Source: an uncultured Massilia sp.
Lineage (GTDB): Bacteria; Pseudomonadota; Gammaproteobacteria; Burkholderiales; Burkholderiaceae
Assembly: GCA_946886065.1 (NCBI GenBank)
Contig: CAMPHU010000012.1
Coordinates: 1 to 40,777, forward strand
Direction of reading: 5' to 3'
DNA length: 40,777 nucleotides
Shown here piece by piece: positions 17,304 through 27,722 of this stretch. The notes beneath the pieces were generated by a model. That model was not told the DNA's origin, did no database searches, and saw only the letters and a program-made list of their open reading frames with translations. Position 1 is the stretch's first letter, and every line of letters begins with the position of its first letter. The position numbers were made by a program, and so were the translations under genes.

Positions 17304-18650
17304 ATGCACGACAAGACCCGCCCCACCCTCGCGTTGGCCGCGCTGGGCCTCCTGGCCGCAGCACCCCTGAGCCATGCGATGGACACGCCGTCCGCTCCCG
17401 CCATCCAGGCGGCAGCCGCCGCAAACGCCCGTCCCGCCCTGCCGCAGGCCCTGGCCCCAGGCAAGACTGACTTCAAGACCGACGAATACCGCGAAACCGA
17501 CCTGTGGGCGCGCATCCGCAGCGGTTATGCGATCCCAGACGTGGACAACACCCTGGTCAACCGCCACGCCCAGTGGTACAGCAGCCGCCCGGACTACCTG
17601 GCGCGCATCTCGGGCCGCGCCTCGCTCTACCTGTACCACGTGGTGCAGGAACTGGAAAAGCGCGGCATGCCGACCGAACTGGCCCTGTTGCCGGTGATCG
17701 AATCCGCCTTCAATCCGCAGGCCCTGTCGACCGCCAACGCGGCCGGCATCTGGCAGTTCGTGCCGGGCACCGGCAAGGACTACGACCTCAAGCAGAACAT
17801 GTTCAAGGACGAGCGCCGCGGCGTGCTCGCCTCGACCGACGCGGCCCTGACCTACCTGCAGCGCCTGTACACCATGTTCGGCGACTGGCACCTGGCCCTG
17901 GCGGCATACAACTGGGGCGAAGGCAATGTCCAGCGCGCCATCAAGAAGAACCAGGCGCTGGGCAAGCCGACCGATTTTGAAAGCCTGGCCGAACTGATGC
18001 CGGCCGAGACCCGCAACTACGTGCCCAAGCTGCAGGCGGTGAAGAACATCGTCGCCGCCCCGACCCAGTTCAACGTGACCCTGCCGGCGATCGAGAACCA
18101 GCCCTACTTCACCGCGATCGACAAGACCAGCGACATCGACCTGGCCGTCGCTGCCCAGCTGGCCGAGATGTCGATCGATGAATTCAAGGCCCTCAACCCG
18201 CAGTTCAAGAAGCCGGTGATCACCGGCGGCGAGAAGACCAAGATCCTGCTGCCGAAGGAAAACGCGGAGAAGTTCCACGTCAACCTGGCCTCGTTCGGCA
18301 AGGCGCTGTCGTCCTGGACCACCCACAAGATCACCGGCGCCAAGGAAAGCATCGCGTCGCTGGCCTCGAAGTTCGGCACCACGCCGGAAGTGATCCGCCA
18401 GGCCAACAACATCCCTGACCGCACCCGCCTGAAGGCCGGTTCGACCATCCTGGTGCCGAAGACCTCGGCCATGGCCCACACCGACATTGCCGAGAACATC
18501 ATCGACAATGCCGTGGTGGCCTTCGAGGCCGAGCGCACCGCCAAGCGCGGCAAGCTGAGCGGCACCCAGCGCTTCAAATCCAAGGCCGGCGTCTCCACCG
18601 CCAAGAAGCGCGTATCGCGCAATACCAGCTCGAAACGCAAGCGCCGCTGA
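17304..18650 (+). CDS. mltD: MltD-type membrane-associated lytic transglycosylase
   Basis: This 448-residue cell-wall enzyme cleaves the MurNAc-GlcNAc bond to give 1,6-anhydro ends. It has a signal peptide (about residues 1-25, ending SHA) and an SLT family 1D domain with catalytic glutamate in LLPVIESAFNPQA (Glu133). The GIWQFVPGTG and LAAYNWGEGNVQRAI motifs follow. Near residues 335-385 there is a LysM-like peptidoglycan-binding module. The C-terminus is strongly basic (KRVSRN, then SSKRKRR). No lipobox cysteine is visible in the signal, unlike enterobacterial MltD, so it is probably soluble periplasmic. Only one clear LysM module is seen. Confidence 0.9.
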   Translation: MHDKTRPTLALAALGLLAAAPLSHAMDTPSAPAIQAAAAANARPALPQALAPGKTDFKTDEYRETDLWARIRSGYAIPDVDNTLVNRHAQWYSSRPDYLARISGRASLYLYHVVQELEKRGMPTELALLPVIESAFNPQALSTANAAGIWQFVPGTGKDYDLKQNMFKDERRGVLASTDAALTYLQRLYTMFGDWHLALAAYNWGEGNVQRAIKKNQALGKPTDFESLAELMPAETRNYVPKLQAVKNIVAAPTQFNVTLPAIENQPYFTAIDKTSDIDLAVAAQLAEMSIDEFKALNPQFKKPVITGGEKTKILLPKENAEKFHVNLASFGKALSSWTTHKITGAKESIASLASKFGTTPEVIRQANNIPDRTRLKAGSTILVPKTSAMAHTDIAENIIDNAVVAFEAERTAKRGKLSGTQRFKSKAGVSTAKKRVSRNTSSKRKRR

Positions 18651-18675
18651 TCCGGCAGCGCTGCCTGATCATTTT
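18649..18675 (+). terminator. Probable terminator of mltD
   Basis: Overlapping the stop codon, GATC (18649-18652) and GATC (18667-18670) enclose the perfect palindrome GGCAGCGCTGCC (18654-18665), followed by ATTTT. Confidence 0.5.
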
Positions 18676-19041
18676 CGCAGCGCATTTCCGCAGAGCACAA
18701 GGTGCACACGGCTATGCCGTGTGCGTGCACGCTTTGCGAAACTCCTGTATAGTACGGTTTGTGCGCTGCAAAAATCCGCGACCTTTGTTCGCCGGCGACA
18801 GCCCACAGCAGCATCACCCAGCAGCTACGCAAACCCAGGCGGCTCTTCCGAGCGCCTCCCATAAAGCCCTCCCGCCCTGCGTGTCGTTGTCAGACACCGT
18901 CCCGGCGCAAAGCTTTTGTGCCGAAATTTCTTTCATTCTGAGTCATTTCGTTTGTCGGTTCGCGTTGCTATTTTGCGTTCGCTAGTCGTCCATCCGCCGT
19001 CCGCGAACGCGCATGAATTATCCGAAAGAGTAAAGAATACA
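18676..19041. other. mltD-rhlE intergenic region with a hairpin and long rhlE leader
   Basis: No gene is seen. GCACACGGC (18704-18712) and GCCGTGTGC (18716-18724) form a 9-bp stem around TAT. TATAGT at 18748-18753 is a good -10 without a clear -35. If used, it would give rhlE a leader of nearly 290 bases, as is known for some cold-regulated DEAD-box helicase genes; that regulation is inference. Confidence 0.4.
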
Positions 19042-20679
<1,638 letters not shown>

Positions 20680-20705
20680 GCCGGGCTGAAAGGCCTGGGG
20701 TAAAC

Positions 20706-20733
20706 AACGGCTGCCTGCGGGTGGCCGTTTTTT
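20706..20733 (+). terminator. Rho-independent terminator after rhlE
   Basis: AACGGC (20706-20711) pairs with GCCGTT (20724-20729) and the right arm runs into TTTTTT. This cleanly separates rhlE from the senB unit. Confidence 0.8.
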
Positions 20734-20798
20734 ATTTCATGGCTGCTCATGCAAACCCGGGTTCCCGCCGAGGGGGACGCAGAGTCCCGGAACCCAGG

Positions 20799-20825
20799 TT
20801 TATATGCACCCCACCAGCGTATAAT
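20799..20825 (+). promoter_or_regulatory. Likely promoter of senB-selD
   Basis: A consensus TATAAT lies at 20820-20825 with a weak TTTATA at 20799-20804 (15-base spacer). The predicted start near 20832 lies downstream of the in-frame ATG at 20749, so the true senB start must be the later TTG. Just upstream, GGGTTCC (20759-20765) and GGAACCC (20789-20795) form an inverted repeat of unknown role. Confidence 0.55.
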
Positions 20826-20853
20826 CTCGCGTTCCGACACGGAGACACGAGCA

Positions 20854-21855
20854 TTGAGAAAGCGCATCCTCATCGTCAGCCCCGCCCTGGCGCGGGCGAA
20901 CAACGGCAACTGGCAAACCGCCAGCCGCTGGGCGCGCTTCCTGCGCGGCGCTTATGAGGTCGAGGTGACGGACGCGTGGCAATCCAAGGATCCCGCTCCC
21001 GACCTGCTGATCGCCCTGCACGCCCGCCGCTCCGCCTCCTCGCTGGCCGCCTTCACCACCGCACATCCGGACAAGCCCACATTGCTGGTCCTGACCGGCA
21101 CCGACGTGTACCGCGACATCCACGATGCGCCGGAAGCCCAGGCCTCGCTGCGGCGCGCCGCCGCGCTGGTCGTCCTCCAGGACGACGCCGTCAACCAGCT
21201 TCCCGCCGGGCTGCACCCGAAGACCCACGTGATCTACCAGTCCGCGCCTGCCCTGCGTCCCTGGCAGCCGCCCGCGACGCGCCGCTACTTCGACGTCTGC
21301 ATGATCGGCCACCTGCGCGACGAGAAAGACCCGCTGACCTTCATCCGCGCCGCCGCCCACCTCACCCACCCGGCCGCGCGCCTGCTGCACATCGGCGGCG
21401 CCCTCGCTGCGGAGCTGGGCGAGGCGGCGACGGCTGCAATGCAAGCGCACCCGCGCTACCGCTGGCTCGGCCCCCTGCCCCACGCCGACGCGCGCCAGCG
21501 CCTCAAGCGCTGCCATGCCATGGCGATCGCCTCGAAGATGGAAGGCGGCGCCAACGTCATCATCGAAGCGGTGACCTGCGGCGTACCGGTCTTCGCCTCC
21601 GACATCGGCGGCAACCGCGGCATGCTGGGCGCGGACTACGCCGGCTACTTCCCGCTGGGCGACGACCAGGCCCTGGCGCGCCTGATCGAGCGCAGCATCC
21701 TGGACGCGCCGTTCTACGAACTGCTGCGCCGCCAGTGCGCCGAACGCGCCCGCCTGTTCGCCCCCGAGGCCGAGCAAGCGGCCCTGCGCGACTTGGTGGA
21801 TAATCTGCTGCGCGCAAATCTGCAAGCCATCACAAAAGGATTGGAACCGACATGA
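20854..21855 (+). CDS. senB: SenB-type selenosugar synthase (GT4-like, TIGR04348 family)
   Basis: This 333-residue GT-B glycosyltransferase matches what I know of SenB, which couples selenophosphate to UDP-GlcNAc to give a seleno-GlcNAc for selenoneine synthesis. Family marks are the opening RILIVSPALARANNGNWQTA, then SRWARFLRG, LLIALHARRSA, LTGTDVYRDI and the C-terminal KMEGGANVIIEAVTCGVPVFAS, which holds the E-x7-E-type donor motif of GT4. I place the start at TTG 20854 because GGAGA lies 9 bases upstream and a TATAAT lies just before; the ATG at 20749 precedes that promoter. Its stop overlaps the selD start as ATGA, so production of both is coupled. That coupling to selD strongly supports a selenium role. 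Confidence 0.85.
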   Translation: MRKRILIVSPALARANNGNWQTASRWARFLRGAYEVEVTDAWQSKDPAPDLLIALHARRSASSLAAFTTAHPDKPTLLVLTGTDVYRDIHDAPEAQASLRRAAALVVLQDDAVNQLPAGLHPKTHVIYQSAPALRPWQPPATRRYFDVCMIGHLRDEKDPLTFIRAAAHLTHPAARLLHIGGALAAELGEAATAAMQAHPRYRWLGPLPHADARQRLKRCHAMAIASKMEGGANVIIEAVTCGVPVFASDIGGNRGMLGADYAGYFPLGDDQALARLIERSILDAPFYELLRRQCAERARLFAPEAEQAALRDLVDNLLRANLQAITKGLEPT

Positions 21856-22907
21856 GCACCACGCCCGAACAAGCCATCAAACTCACCTCCTTCTCGCACG
21901 GCGGCGGCTGCGGCTGCAAGATCGCGCCCGGCGTGCTGGCCGAGATCCTGCAGAAGTCCAGCGGCTTCCCGGTGCCGAAAGAGCTGATGGTCGGCATCGA
22001 GACCGCCGACGACGCCGCGGTCTACAAGCTCAACGACGAGCAGGCACTGATCGCCACGACCGATTTCTTCATGCCCATCGTCGACGATCCCTTCGACTTC
22101 GGCCGCATCGCCGCCACCAACGCGATTTCGGACGTGTACGCGATGGGCGGAACCCCCATCATGGCCCTGGCCCTGGTCGGCATGCCGGTCAACAAGCTGC
22201 CGCTCGAGACCATCGGCCAGATCATCCGCGGCGGCGAATCCGTGTGCTCGGAAGCCGGCATTCCGATCGCCGGCGGCCACACCATCGATTCCGTCGAGCC
22301 GATCTACGGCCTGGTGGTGATGGGCCTGGTGCATCCTTCCAAGGTCAAGCGCAATGCGGACGCGCGCGCCGGCGACGTGCTGGTGCTGGGCAAGCCGCTG
22401 GGCGTGGGCGTGCTGTCGGCGGCCCTCAAGAAGGACAAGCTGGGCGCGGACGGCTATGCCGCCATGATCGCCAACACCACCAAGCTGAACAAACCGGGCC
22501 GCCTGCTGGCCGAGATGCCGGGCGTGCATGCGCTGACCGACGTCACGGGCTTCGGCCTGCTGGGCCACCTGCTGGAACTGGCGCGCGGCGCCAGGCTGGC
22601 GGCCCAACTCGACATGGCGAAAGTGCCGCTGCTCCCGGGCGTGCTGCAGCTGGCCCACGACGGCTACTTCACCGGCGCGTCCGGCCGCAACTGGGACGCC
22701 TACGGCAAGGACGTGGACCTGGACGCGGCGATCAGCCCGGCCCAGCAAGCCCTGCTGACCGACCCGCAGACCTCGGGCGGCCTGCTGGTGTCCTGCGATC
22801 CGTCCGCCGTGGACGAGGTGCTGGCCCTGTTCCAGCGCGAAGGCTTCGGCGAAGCCGCCGTCATCGGCCGCATGGAAGCCGGCCAAGCGCGCGTGCGCGT
22901 CGCCTGA
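21852..22907 (+). CDS. selD: Selenophosphate synthase SelD (SenC role)
   Basis: This 351-residue enzyme makes selenophosphate from selenide and ATP. The active-site loop HGGGCGCKIAP is intact, with Cys20 and Lys23 corresponding to Escherichia coli Cys17 and Lys20; it is a cysteine, not a selenocysteine, form. Further family segments are TTDFFMPIVDDPFDFGRIAA, IAGGHTIDS and TDPQTSGGLLVSC. Because it overlaps senB it can be read as senC. It could also supply selenophosphate for selenocysteine or 2-selenouridine tRNA; no selA, selB or selU gene is in this window. It ends 4 bases before a convergent glycosyltransferase gene. Confidence 0.95.
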   Translation: MSTTPEQAIKLTSFSHGGGCGCKIAPGVLAEILQKSSGFPVPKELMVGIETADDAAVYKLNDEQALIATTDFFMPIVDDPFDFGRIAATNAISDVYAMGGTPIMALALVGMPVNKLPLETIGQIIRGGESVCSEAGIPIAGGHTIDSVEPIYGLVVMGLVHPSKVKRNADARAGDVLVLGKPLGVGVLSAALKKDKLGADGYAAMIANTTKLNKPGRLLAEMPGVHALTDVTGFGLLGHLLELARGARLAAQLDMAKVPLLPGVLQLAHDGYFTGASGRNWDAYGKDVDLDAAISPAQQALLTDPQTSGGLLVSCDPSAVDEVLALFQREGFGEAAVIGRMEAGQARVRVA

Positions 22908-22911
22908 TCCG

Positions 22912-24108
22912 CTAGCTGCGCGCCAGCTGCTCGCAGCGCCCGGCCAGCATCCGCGCCTGCTCGCCGGGACGGTAGTCCGCGTAGCGCACCGCGAACGCAC
23001 GCGCCGCCGCGCGGTAGCCCGGCGCATCCAGCAGCGCGCGCACCATCCCGTCCCAGTCGTGCGGACGGGATGTCTCGGCCACGTTGATGCCCGCGCCCAG
23101 CTGGCGCACCCTCCGCGCCAGCATGAAGCTCTCCGCCGAATGCGGCATCAGCAGCGCCGGCACGCCCGCCAGCAGCGCGCGCGTGACACTCGACTCTCCC
23201 GCTACCCCGACGAACAGCTCGCACTGCGCGAACACCTGCTCCAGCGCCACCGGCGCACGCGCATAGCGCAGGGCCGGCGCGGCGAATGGCGGCGCCTTGC
23301 CGGCTGCAATCGCGGGGGCGTAGCACAGCACCCTGCATCCCTGGCGCACCAGCGCCGCCAGGCAGGCGCCGTCCGCCTCGCCATTGCGCGACAGGTAGAC
23401 GAAGGCGCGCGGCCCCTCCCCTGGCGGCCATTCGGGCGCGGCGCCGCCGCCGGCCGACAGGTTCGGTCCCAGCCAGGGACCGGGGCCGCCGCGTCCGTAG
23501 TGGTCCAGCTCCGGCCAGGTGCAGAGCAAGGCATGATCGCCAAGCAGCAGGTCCGCGCCATGCGCGAACGGCGGCGCACCGTGCGCCGCCAGCACCGCAT
23601 TGCAGGAAGCCAGCAGGCGCTGCTCGCCGGCGGCCAGGCGGCTGGCAGGCAATTCGCCATGCAGAGCCAGCTGCGGCAAGGGCGCATGCGCGGGCGGCAT
23701 ATAAAAGCCGGGGCCGACCGACGCGCTCCCGATGCCCATGCTGCGCGCGGCCAGCAGCGCGGTGGGGGCGTAGTCGGCGATGACGAGGTCCGGGCGGTCA
23801 AGGCTGAACAGCGCGCACCAGCCGTCCACCAGCCCGGCGAGCGCCCCGGCGTCGAGGTAGCCGCAGCCGAGCAGGATCTCGGCCAGGCTGGCCGGCTCCG
23901 GCGGCAGGCCGGCGGTGCGGTGCAGCCAGACCGGGGCCTGGTAGCACGGCAGGACCAGGTCGGCCAGCAGCGTGCGGGTGAGGACGAGATCGCGCAGCAC
24001 CAGGCTGACCCGGTGGCCACGCGCGACCAGGGGTTGTGCGAGCGAGCGGATGCGGCCGGCATGCCCGAGTCCGCCGCCCAGCTCCCAGCAAAAAGTGAAA
24101 TGCGCCAT
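22912..24108 (-). CDS. UGT-like GT-B glycosyltransferase of unknown acceptor
   Basis: This 398-residue protein starts MAHFTFCWELGGGLGHAGRI, an N-terminal glycine-rich loop typical of UDP-glycosyltransferase and MurG-like folds. The C-terminal donor-binding segment is VGVAGESSVTRALLAGVPALLMP. The canonical HGG of that region is replaced by AGESS, so the donor pocket is divergent. No membrane segment is seen. ATG 24108 is the conserved-looking start; the open frame upstream has unusual composition. It is convergent with selD and downstream of the egtD-egtB-yihY unit on the same strand. A role in modifying a thiol or seleno product is possible from position only. Confidence 0.75.
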   Translation of the reverse strand: MAHFTFCWELGGGLGHAGRIRSLAQPLVARGHRVSLVLRDLVLTRTLLADLVLPCYQAPVWLHRTAGLPPEPASLAEILLGCGYLDAGALAGLVDGWCALFSLDRPDLVIADYAPTALLAARSMGIGSASVGPGFYMPPAHAPLPQLALHGELPASRLAAGEQRLLASCNAVLAAHGAPPFAHGADLLLGDHALLCTWPELDHYGRGGPGPWLGPNLSAGGGAAPEWPPGEGPRAFVYLSRNGEADGACLAALVRQGCRVLCYAPAIAAGKAPPFAAPALRYARAPVALEQVFAQCELFVGVAGESSVTRALLAGVPALLMPHSAESFMLARRVRQLGAGINVAETSRPHDWDGMVRALLDAPGYRAAARAFAVRYADYRPGEQARMLAGRCEQLARS

Positions 24109-24181
24109 GCCCGGCAGTGTAGCCGAGCGATCCTGATGCGGCCAGCAGGCCGCCCGGTTCGATCGACATGCCGCCCTTCCG

Positions 24182-24460
24182 TCAGTGCCGGCCGCGCGGC
24201 GGTTCGGACAGCTCGCCCAGGGAGTCGATGCGCAGGTGGCCGAGACGGAACACGCGCTCCGGCTCCCCGTCCCGCGCCGCCCCCGCTTCCCGTGCGGACT
24301 CGCGTCCATGGACCCGATCGGGCGCCCGCACCCGGGCCGGCTTGCGCAGCGAGACCAGGACGGCCGTCACCGCGAGCAGGACCAGCAGCACGGCGCCCAG
24401 CGCCAGCGCAACCGGCAGGGGCAAGCTCAAGGGAAAGTAGGCGACGAAGGCTTGGCTCAT
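24182..24460 (-). CDS. Small single-pass membrane protein (92 residues)
   Basis: It starts MSQAFVAYFPLSLPLPVALA with one long hydrophobic helix (about residues 10-37), followed by a basic, charged cytoplasmic tail (LRKPARVRAPDRV) ending in a short leucine-rich stretch. A strong ribosome site (GGAGGG) sits about 5 bases before ATG 24460, which makes it convincing even though it is short. It lies between the YihY-family gene and the glycosyltransferase gene, same strand. I recognise no family. Confidence 0.65.
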   Translation of the reverse strand: MSQAFVAYFPLSLPLPVALALGAVLLVLLAVTAVLVSLRKPARVRAPDRVHGRESAREAGAARDGEPERVFRLGHLRIDSLGELSEPPRGRH

Positions 24461-24552
24461 CACATCCCTCCAGGTGAATTGCGCCCGATTGGTTTGGCGC
24501 AAGACCGCACTCTGCCACACCCTAAGGAGGAGAAATTGATTAATCGCAATAC

Positions 24553-25512
24553 TCAGGAACCGGCGGCCGGCGGCGCGGGCTCGGTGGTGAGGATGTCGGT
24601 CGATGGGGGCGGCGCGCCGCCGCCCATCTGCCCCACGCGCTCGTACTCGGCGATGGTCTGGGCGCCCAGCAGCAGCAGGGTCGCCGCGATCTCGAGGCTG
24701 AACATGACCACGATGGCCGTGGTCATGGAGCCGTAGACCACGTTCACCTGCGACACGGTCGAGAAATACCAGACCAGCACGTGGCGCGCCAGTTCCCACA
24801 GCAAGGCCGCGGTGACGCCGCCGATCAGGGCATGCCAGACCGACAGGCGGCCCACCGGCATCACCAGATAGATCGAGGTCAGCACCAGGATCTCGCCCGC
24901 CAGCCCGAGCAGGTAGAGCAGCGCCCCCGACACCCCGCCCAGCGACCATTCGTAGCCGAACAGCCAGACGCTCTCGGTGCCCATCACCTGCAGGGCGCCC
25001 GCCACCAGCGATACGATCATGATGCCGAAGCCCAGCGCCACGATGTAGCAGTACGGCAGCACCGCCGACACCAGGAAGTGGCGCCGCCGCACCGCGAAAC
25101 GGTGCACGAAGATCACGCTCATGGCGTTTTCGAGCACCGTGAAGGCCAGCGAACTGAAGAACAGCATGGTGAGCGCCAGCACCCAGGTGATGATGGGCCG
25201 GTTGTCGAGGAAGTTCGCGACCTCGGTGACGATCGAGCGCGACTGGCCCGGCGCCAGCAACTCGAGATAGCGGCGCAGGGTGTCCAGCAATTCGGTCTGG
25301 TCGATGAAGTGCGACAGCACCACCACGACCAGCATCAGGAAGGGCACGATGGACAGCAGCGCGTAGTAGGCGACGGCGCCGGCCAGCAGCAGGCCCTGGT
25401 TGGCGCGGAAGCACTTGAGGACCTGGAGGGTGAAGGCCAGCGGATGCGACAGGACGTAGCGGTTGGCGCGGTGATCGAGCAGGCGCGCGCGCCAGTCTCG
25501 CGCGCGGATCAT
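24553..25512 (-). CDS. YihY/BrkB family inner-membrane protein
   Basis: This 319-residue protein has about six hydrophobic helices. Family marks are the segments LLAGAVAYYALLSIVPFLML, LTMLFFSSLAFTVLENAMSVIF and VNVVYGSMTTAIVVMFSLEIAATLLLLGAQ. The family was once called ribonuclease BN; that was an error and the role is not settled, with transport suggested. The ATG at 25512 overlaps the egtB stop (ATGA), so it is translationally coupled to egtB. That suggests a functional link, for instance export of the product, but this is inference. It ends with a short proline-rich tail. Confidence 0.85.
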   Translation of the reverse strand: MIRARDWRARLLDHRANRYVLSHPLAFTLQVLKCFRANQGLLLAGAVAYYALLSIVPFLMLVVVVLSHFIDQTELLDTLRRYLELLAPGQSRSIVTEVANFLDNRPIITWVLALTMLFFSSLAFTVLENAMSVIFVHRFAVRRRHFLVSAVLPYCYIVALGFGIMIVSLVAGALQVMGTESVWLFGYEWSLGGVSGALLYLLGLAGEILVLTSIYLVMPVGRLSVWHALIGGVTAALLWELARHVLVWYFSTVSQVNVVYGSMTTAIVVMFSLEIAATLLLLGAQTIAEYERVGQMGGGAPPPSTDILTTEPAPPAAGS

Positions 25513-26747
25513 CGCGCCAGCCTGATCCCGGTGAACTGCCAGCGCGCTCCAGCCGGGAAGAAGTTGCGGTAGCTCGGGCGCGCATGGCCGTCGGGCGTGG
25601 CGCAGGAAGACCCCCGCAAGACGTACTGGTTGATCATGAACTTGCCGTTGTACTCGCCGATGGCGCCCGGCGCCGGGGCATACCCCGGATAAGGCGCGTA
25701 GCTGCTGCTGGTCCACTGCCAGCAGGCGCCGAACATCTGCTGCAGGCCTTCGCCGTCGGCGCCGTCCGGGTGCAGGCTGCCGCCGGACAGCGAGGCCTGG
25801 CGCGCGGCGAATTCCCATTCGCACTCGGTGGGCAACCGTGCTTTGCACCAACGCGCGTAGGCGTCGGCTTCGTACAGCGAGACATGGGTCACCGGCCGCC
25901 CCAGGTCGAGCGCTTGTACGCCGTGCAGGGTGAACTCATGCCATGCGCCGTCCTGCTGCAGCCAGTACAGGGGATGCGCGAATTCGCCTGCACCGACGCG
26001 GTCCCAGCCTTCCGCCAGCCACAGCGCAGGATCGCGGTAGCCGCCGGCCTCGATGAATTCGAGGTATTCGCCGTTCGTGACCAGGCGCGAAGCCAGCGAA
26101 AACGGCGCCACATAGGCCCGGTGGCGCGGCAGTTCGTTATCGAAGCAGAAGCCCCTGCCCCCATGGCCGATTTCGGCCAGCCCGCCGTCGAACTCGATGA
26201 ACTCCAGCGGCGGCGGCGACGACGCCGTATCCAGCGCATCCGGCGTGTAGGCCGGGTACAGCGGATTCTGGGCCAGCAGGTGCTTGAGGTCGGTGAGCAT
26301 CAGCTCCTGGTGCTGCTGCTCGTGCTGCAGGCCGAGCACCACCAGCCTGGCCAGCTCGTCGCCCGGCTGCCCGCCCAGCAGGCGCTGCATGCGCCGGTCG
26401 ACGTCCTCGCGGTAGGCGCGCACCTCGTCCAGCGAAGGCCGGGTCAGCAAGCCGCGGCGCGGGCGCGGATGCTTGTCGCCGATGCCGTTGTAGTAGGAAT
26501 TGAACAGGATCCGGAAGGCCGGGTGGTGGGGCTCGAAGCCTTCCTCGTTCGGCTCCAGCACGAAGGTCTCGAAGAACCACGCGGTATGCGCCAGGTGCCA
26601 CTTGACGGGACTTGCGTCCGGCATCGACTGGGCGCAGCAGTCCTCGGCGGAGAGCGGCGCCGCGATGCCCAGCGAGCGCTGGCGTACGGCGGCAAAGGCT
26701 TGCGCCAGTTCGCCCATCGGCATGCCCCCTGTGCGCAGCGCGTCCAT
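25509..26747 (-). CDS. egtB: EgtB-type sulfoxide synthase (ergothioneine; possible role in selenoneine)
   Basis: This 412-residue non-heme iron enzyme has an N-terminal DinB-like domain and a C-terminal FGE-sulfatase-like domain. The iron ligands are visible: His51 in KWHLAH and His142/His146 in LQHEQQHQELM. The NSYYNGIG segment (Tyr85, Tyr86) and HPRPRRGLLTRP resemble bacterial type II EgtB enzymes, which use cysteine directly with hercynine and oxygen. That agrees with the lack of egtA and egtC nearby. SenA, the selenoneine synthase, is a related enzyme. Given senB-selD and a selenium-type importer close by, a SenA-like role must be considered, but the motifs look like ordinary EgtB. It abuts egtD with no gap. 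Starts at residues 9 or 11 are alternatives. Confidence 0.88.
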   Translation of the reverse strand: MDALRTGGMPMGELAQAFAAVRQRSLGIAAPLSAEDCCAQSMPDASPVKWHLAHTAWFFETFVLEPNEEGFEPHHPAFRILFNSYYNGIGDKHPRPRRGLLTRPSLDEVRAYREDVDRRMQRLLGGQPGDELARLVVLGLQHEQQHQELMLTDLKHLLAQNPLYPAYTPDALDTASSPPPLEFIEFDGGLAEIGHGGRGFCFDNELPRHRAYVAPFSLASRLVTNGEYLEFIEAGGYRDPALWLAEGWDRVGAGEFAHPLYWLQQDGAWHEFTLHGVQALDLGRPVTHVSLYEADAYARWCKARLPTECEWEFAARQASLSGGSLHPDGADGEGLQQMFGACWQWTSSSYAPYPGYAPAPGAIGEYNGKFMINQYVLRGSSCATPDGHARPSYRNFFPAGARWQFTGIRLAR

Positions 26748-27722
26748 TCAGACCGCCTGCGCGTGGATGACGGCGAACCAGCGCTGGGGATCGGTCCAGA
26801 CATGGGTCGCCTCGAAGCCGGAACGCTCCAGCAGCGCGATGGCGTCGGCCTGCTGGTACTTGTAGCTGTTCTCGGTGTGGATGCAGTCGCCCGGCGCGAA
26901 GCGCCGGCTGCCGCCGCGCCAGTGCACGTCCTGCGTTGCGCGCGCCTCGAGGTGCATCTCGACCCGTCCCAGCTCCGGCCGGTAGAAGCCGTGGTGGCGC
27001 CATTGCCGGATGTCGAAGTCGGCCTCGACCAGCGCGTTCACATGGCGCAGGATGTTCAGGTTGAAGGCGGCGGTCACGCCCAGCGCGTCGTCGTAGGCTT
27101 CGTCCAGCACGGCCTTGTCCTTGGCCAGGTCGATGCCGATCAGCACGCCGCCGTCGGTCCCGCACTGGGCGCGCAGCCGCTGCAGGAAGCCATGGGCTTC
27201 CTCGGGCGTGAAATTGCCGATCGAGGAACCAGGATAGAAGAACAGGCGGCGCTCGGCGCGGACCAGGGGCGGCAGCTCGAAGCGGTGCGAGAAGTCCATG
27301 CCCAGGCCTTCCATGACGATCTGCGGAAAGCGCTGGCGCAGGCGCGCCAGGGCGTCGCACAGGAACTCGGCCGAGATGTCGACCGCCACGTACTGGGCCG
27401 GCTGCAGCAGCGGGAACAGCGAGGCCGCCTTGGCGCAGTTGCCCGCCCCCAGGTCGACCAGGGTCACGCCGTTGCCGGCCACGCGCGCGATCTCCGCGCC
27501 ATGGCGCTCGAAGATGGAGGCTTCGGTCCGGGTGGGATAGTACTCGGGCAGCTCGCAGATGGCCTCGAACAGCTTGGAGCCCAGGGCATCGTAGAGGAAC
27601 TTGGGCGAGATCCAGGCCTCGGGCGCCAGCAGGCCCGCATGCAATTCGTCGGCCACGTGCGCATTTGCAGGCTGCGCCATCGCAGCATGGGACAGATCGT
27701 CGGTCGTGCAGGATGTCAGCAT
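26748..27722 (-). CDS. egtD: EgtD, L-histidine N-alpha-methyltransferase
   Basis: EgtD makes hercynine by trimethylating histidine with SAM. The product has the family segments KFLYDALGSKLFEAICELPEY and PTRTE near the start, the SAM loop VDLGAGNCAKA, FFYPGSSIGNF, and the C-terminal HTENSYKY, which lies at the histidine pocket. I give ATG 27722 (324 residues); ATG 27680 (310 residues) also fits family length. Neither has a good ribosome site. Hercynine serves both ergothioneine and selenoneine routes, so it links the two parts of the locus. It diverges from the importer operon and its stop touches the egtB start. Confidence 0.93.
   Translation of the reverse strand: MLTSCTTDDLSHAAMAQPANAHVADELHAGLLAPEAWISPKFLYDALGSKLFEAICELPEYYPTRTEASIFERHGAEIARVAGNGVTLVDLGAGNCAKAASLFPLLQPAQYVAVDISAEFLCDALARLRQRFPQIVMEGLGMDFSHRFELPPLVRAERRLFFYPGSSIGNFTPEEAHGFLQRLRAQCGTDGGVLIGIDLAKDKAVLDEAYDDALGVTAAFNLNILRHVNALVEADFDIRQWRHHGFYRPELGRVEMHLEARATQDVHWRGGSRRFAPGDCIHTENSYKYQQADAIALLERSGFEATHVWTDPQRWFAVIHAQAV

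Noticed and set aside
17118..18479. A 453-codon minus-strand frame opposite mltD
   Set aside because: The opposite frame encodes a clear lytic transglycosylase with signal peptide, catalytic glutamate and LysM. The minus product has the composition of a shadow.
20749..20853. senB start at ATG 20749
   Set aside because: A TATAAT promoter element lies downstream of that ATG and the added residues are not family-like. TTG 20854 has a GGAGA site.
24182..25585. A long minus-strand frame continuing upstream of the 92-residue membrane protein
   Set aside because: Upstream it runs out of frame through the YihY gene with Arg/Gly-rich sequence. Only the last 92 codons, which follow a strong ribosome site, look real.
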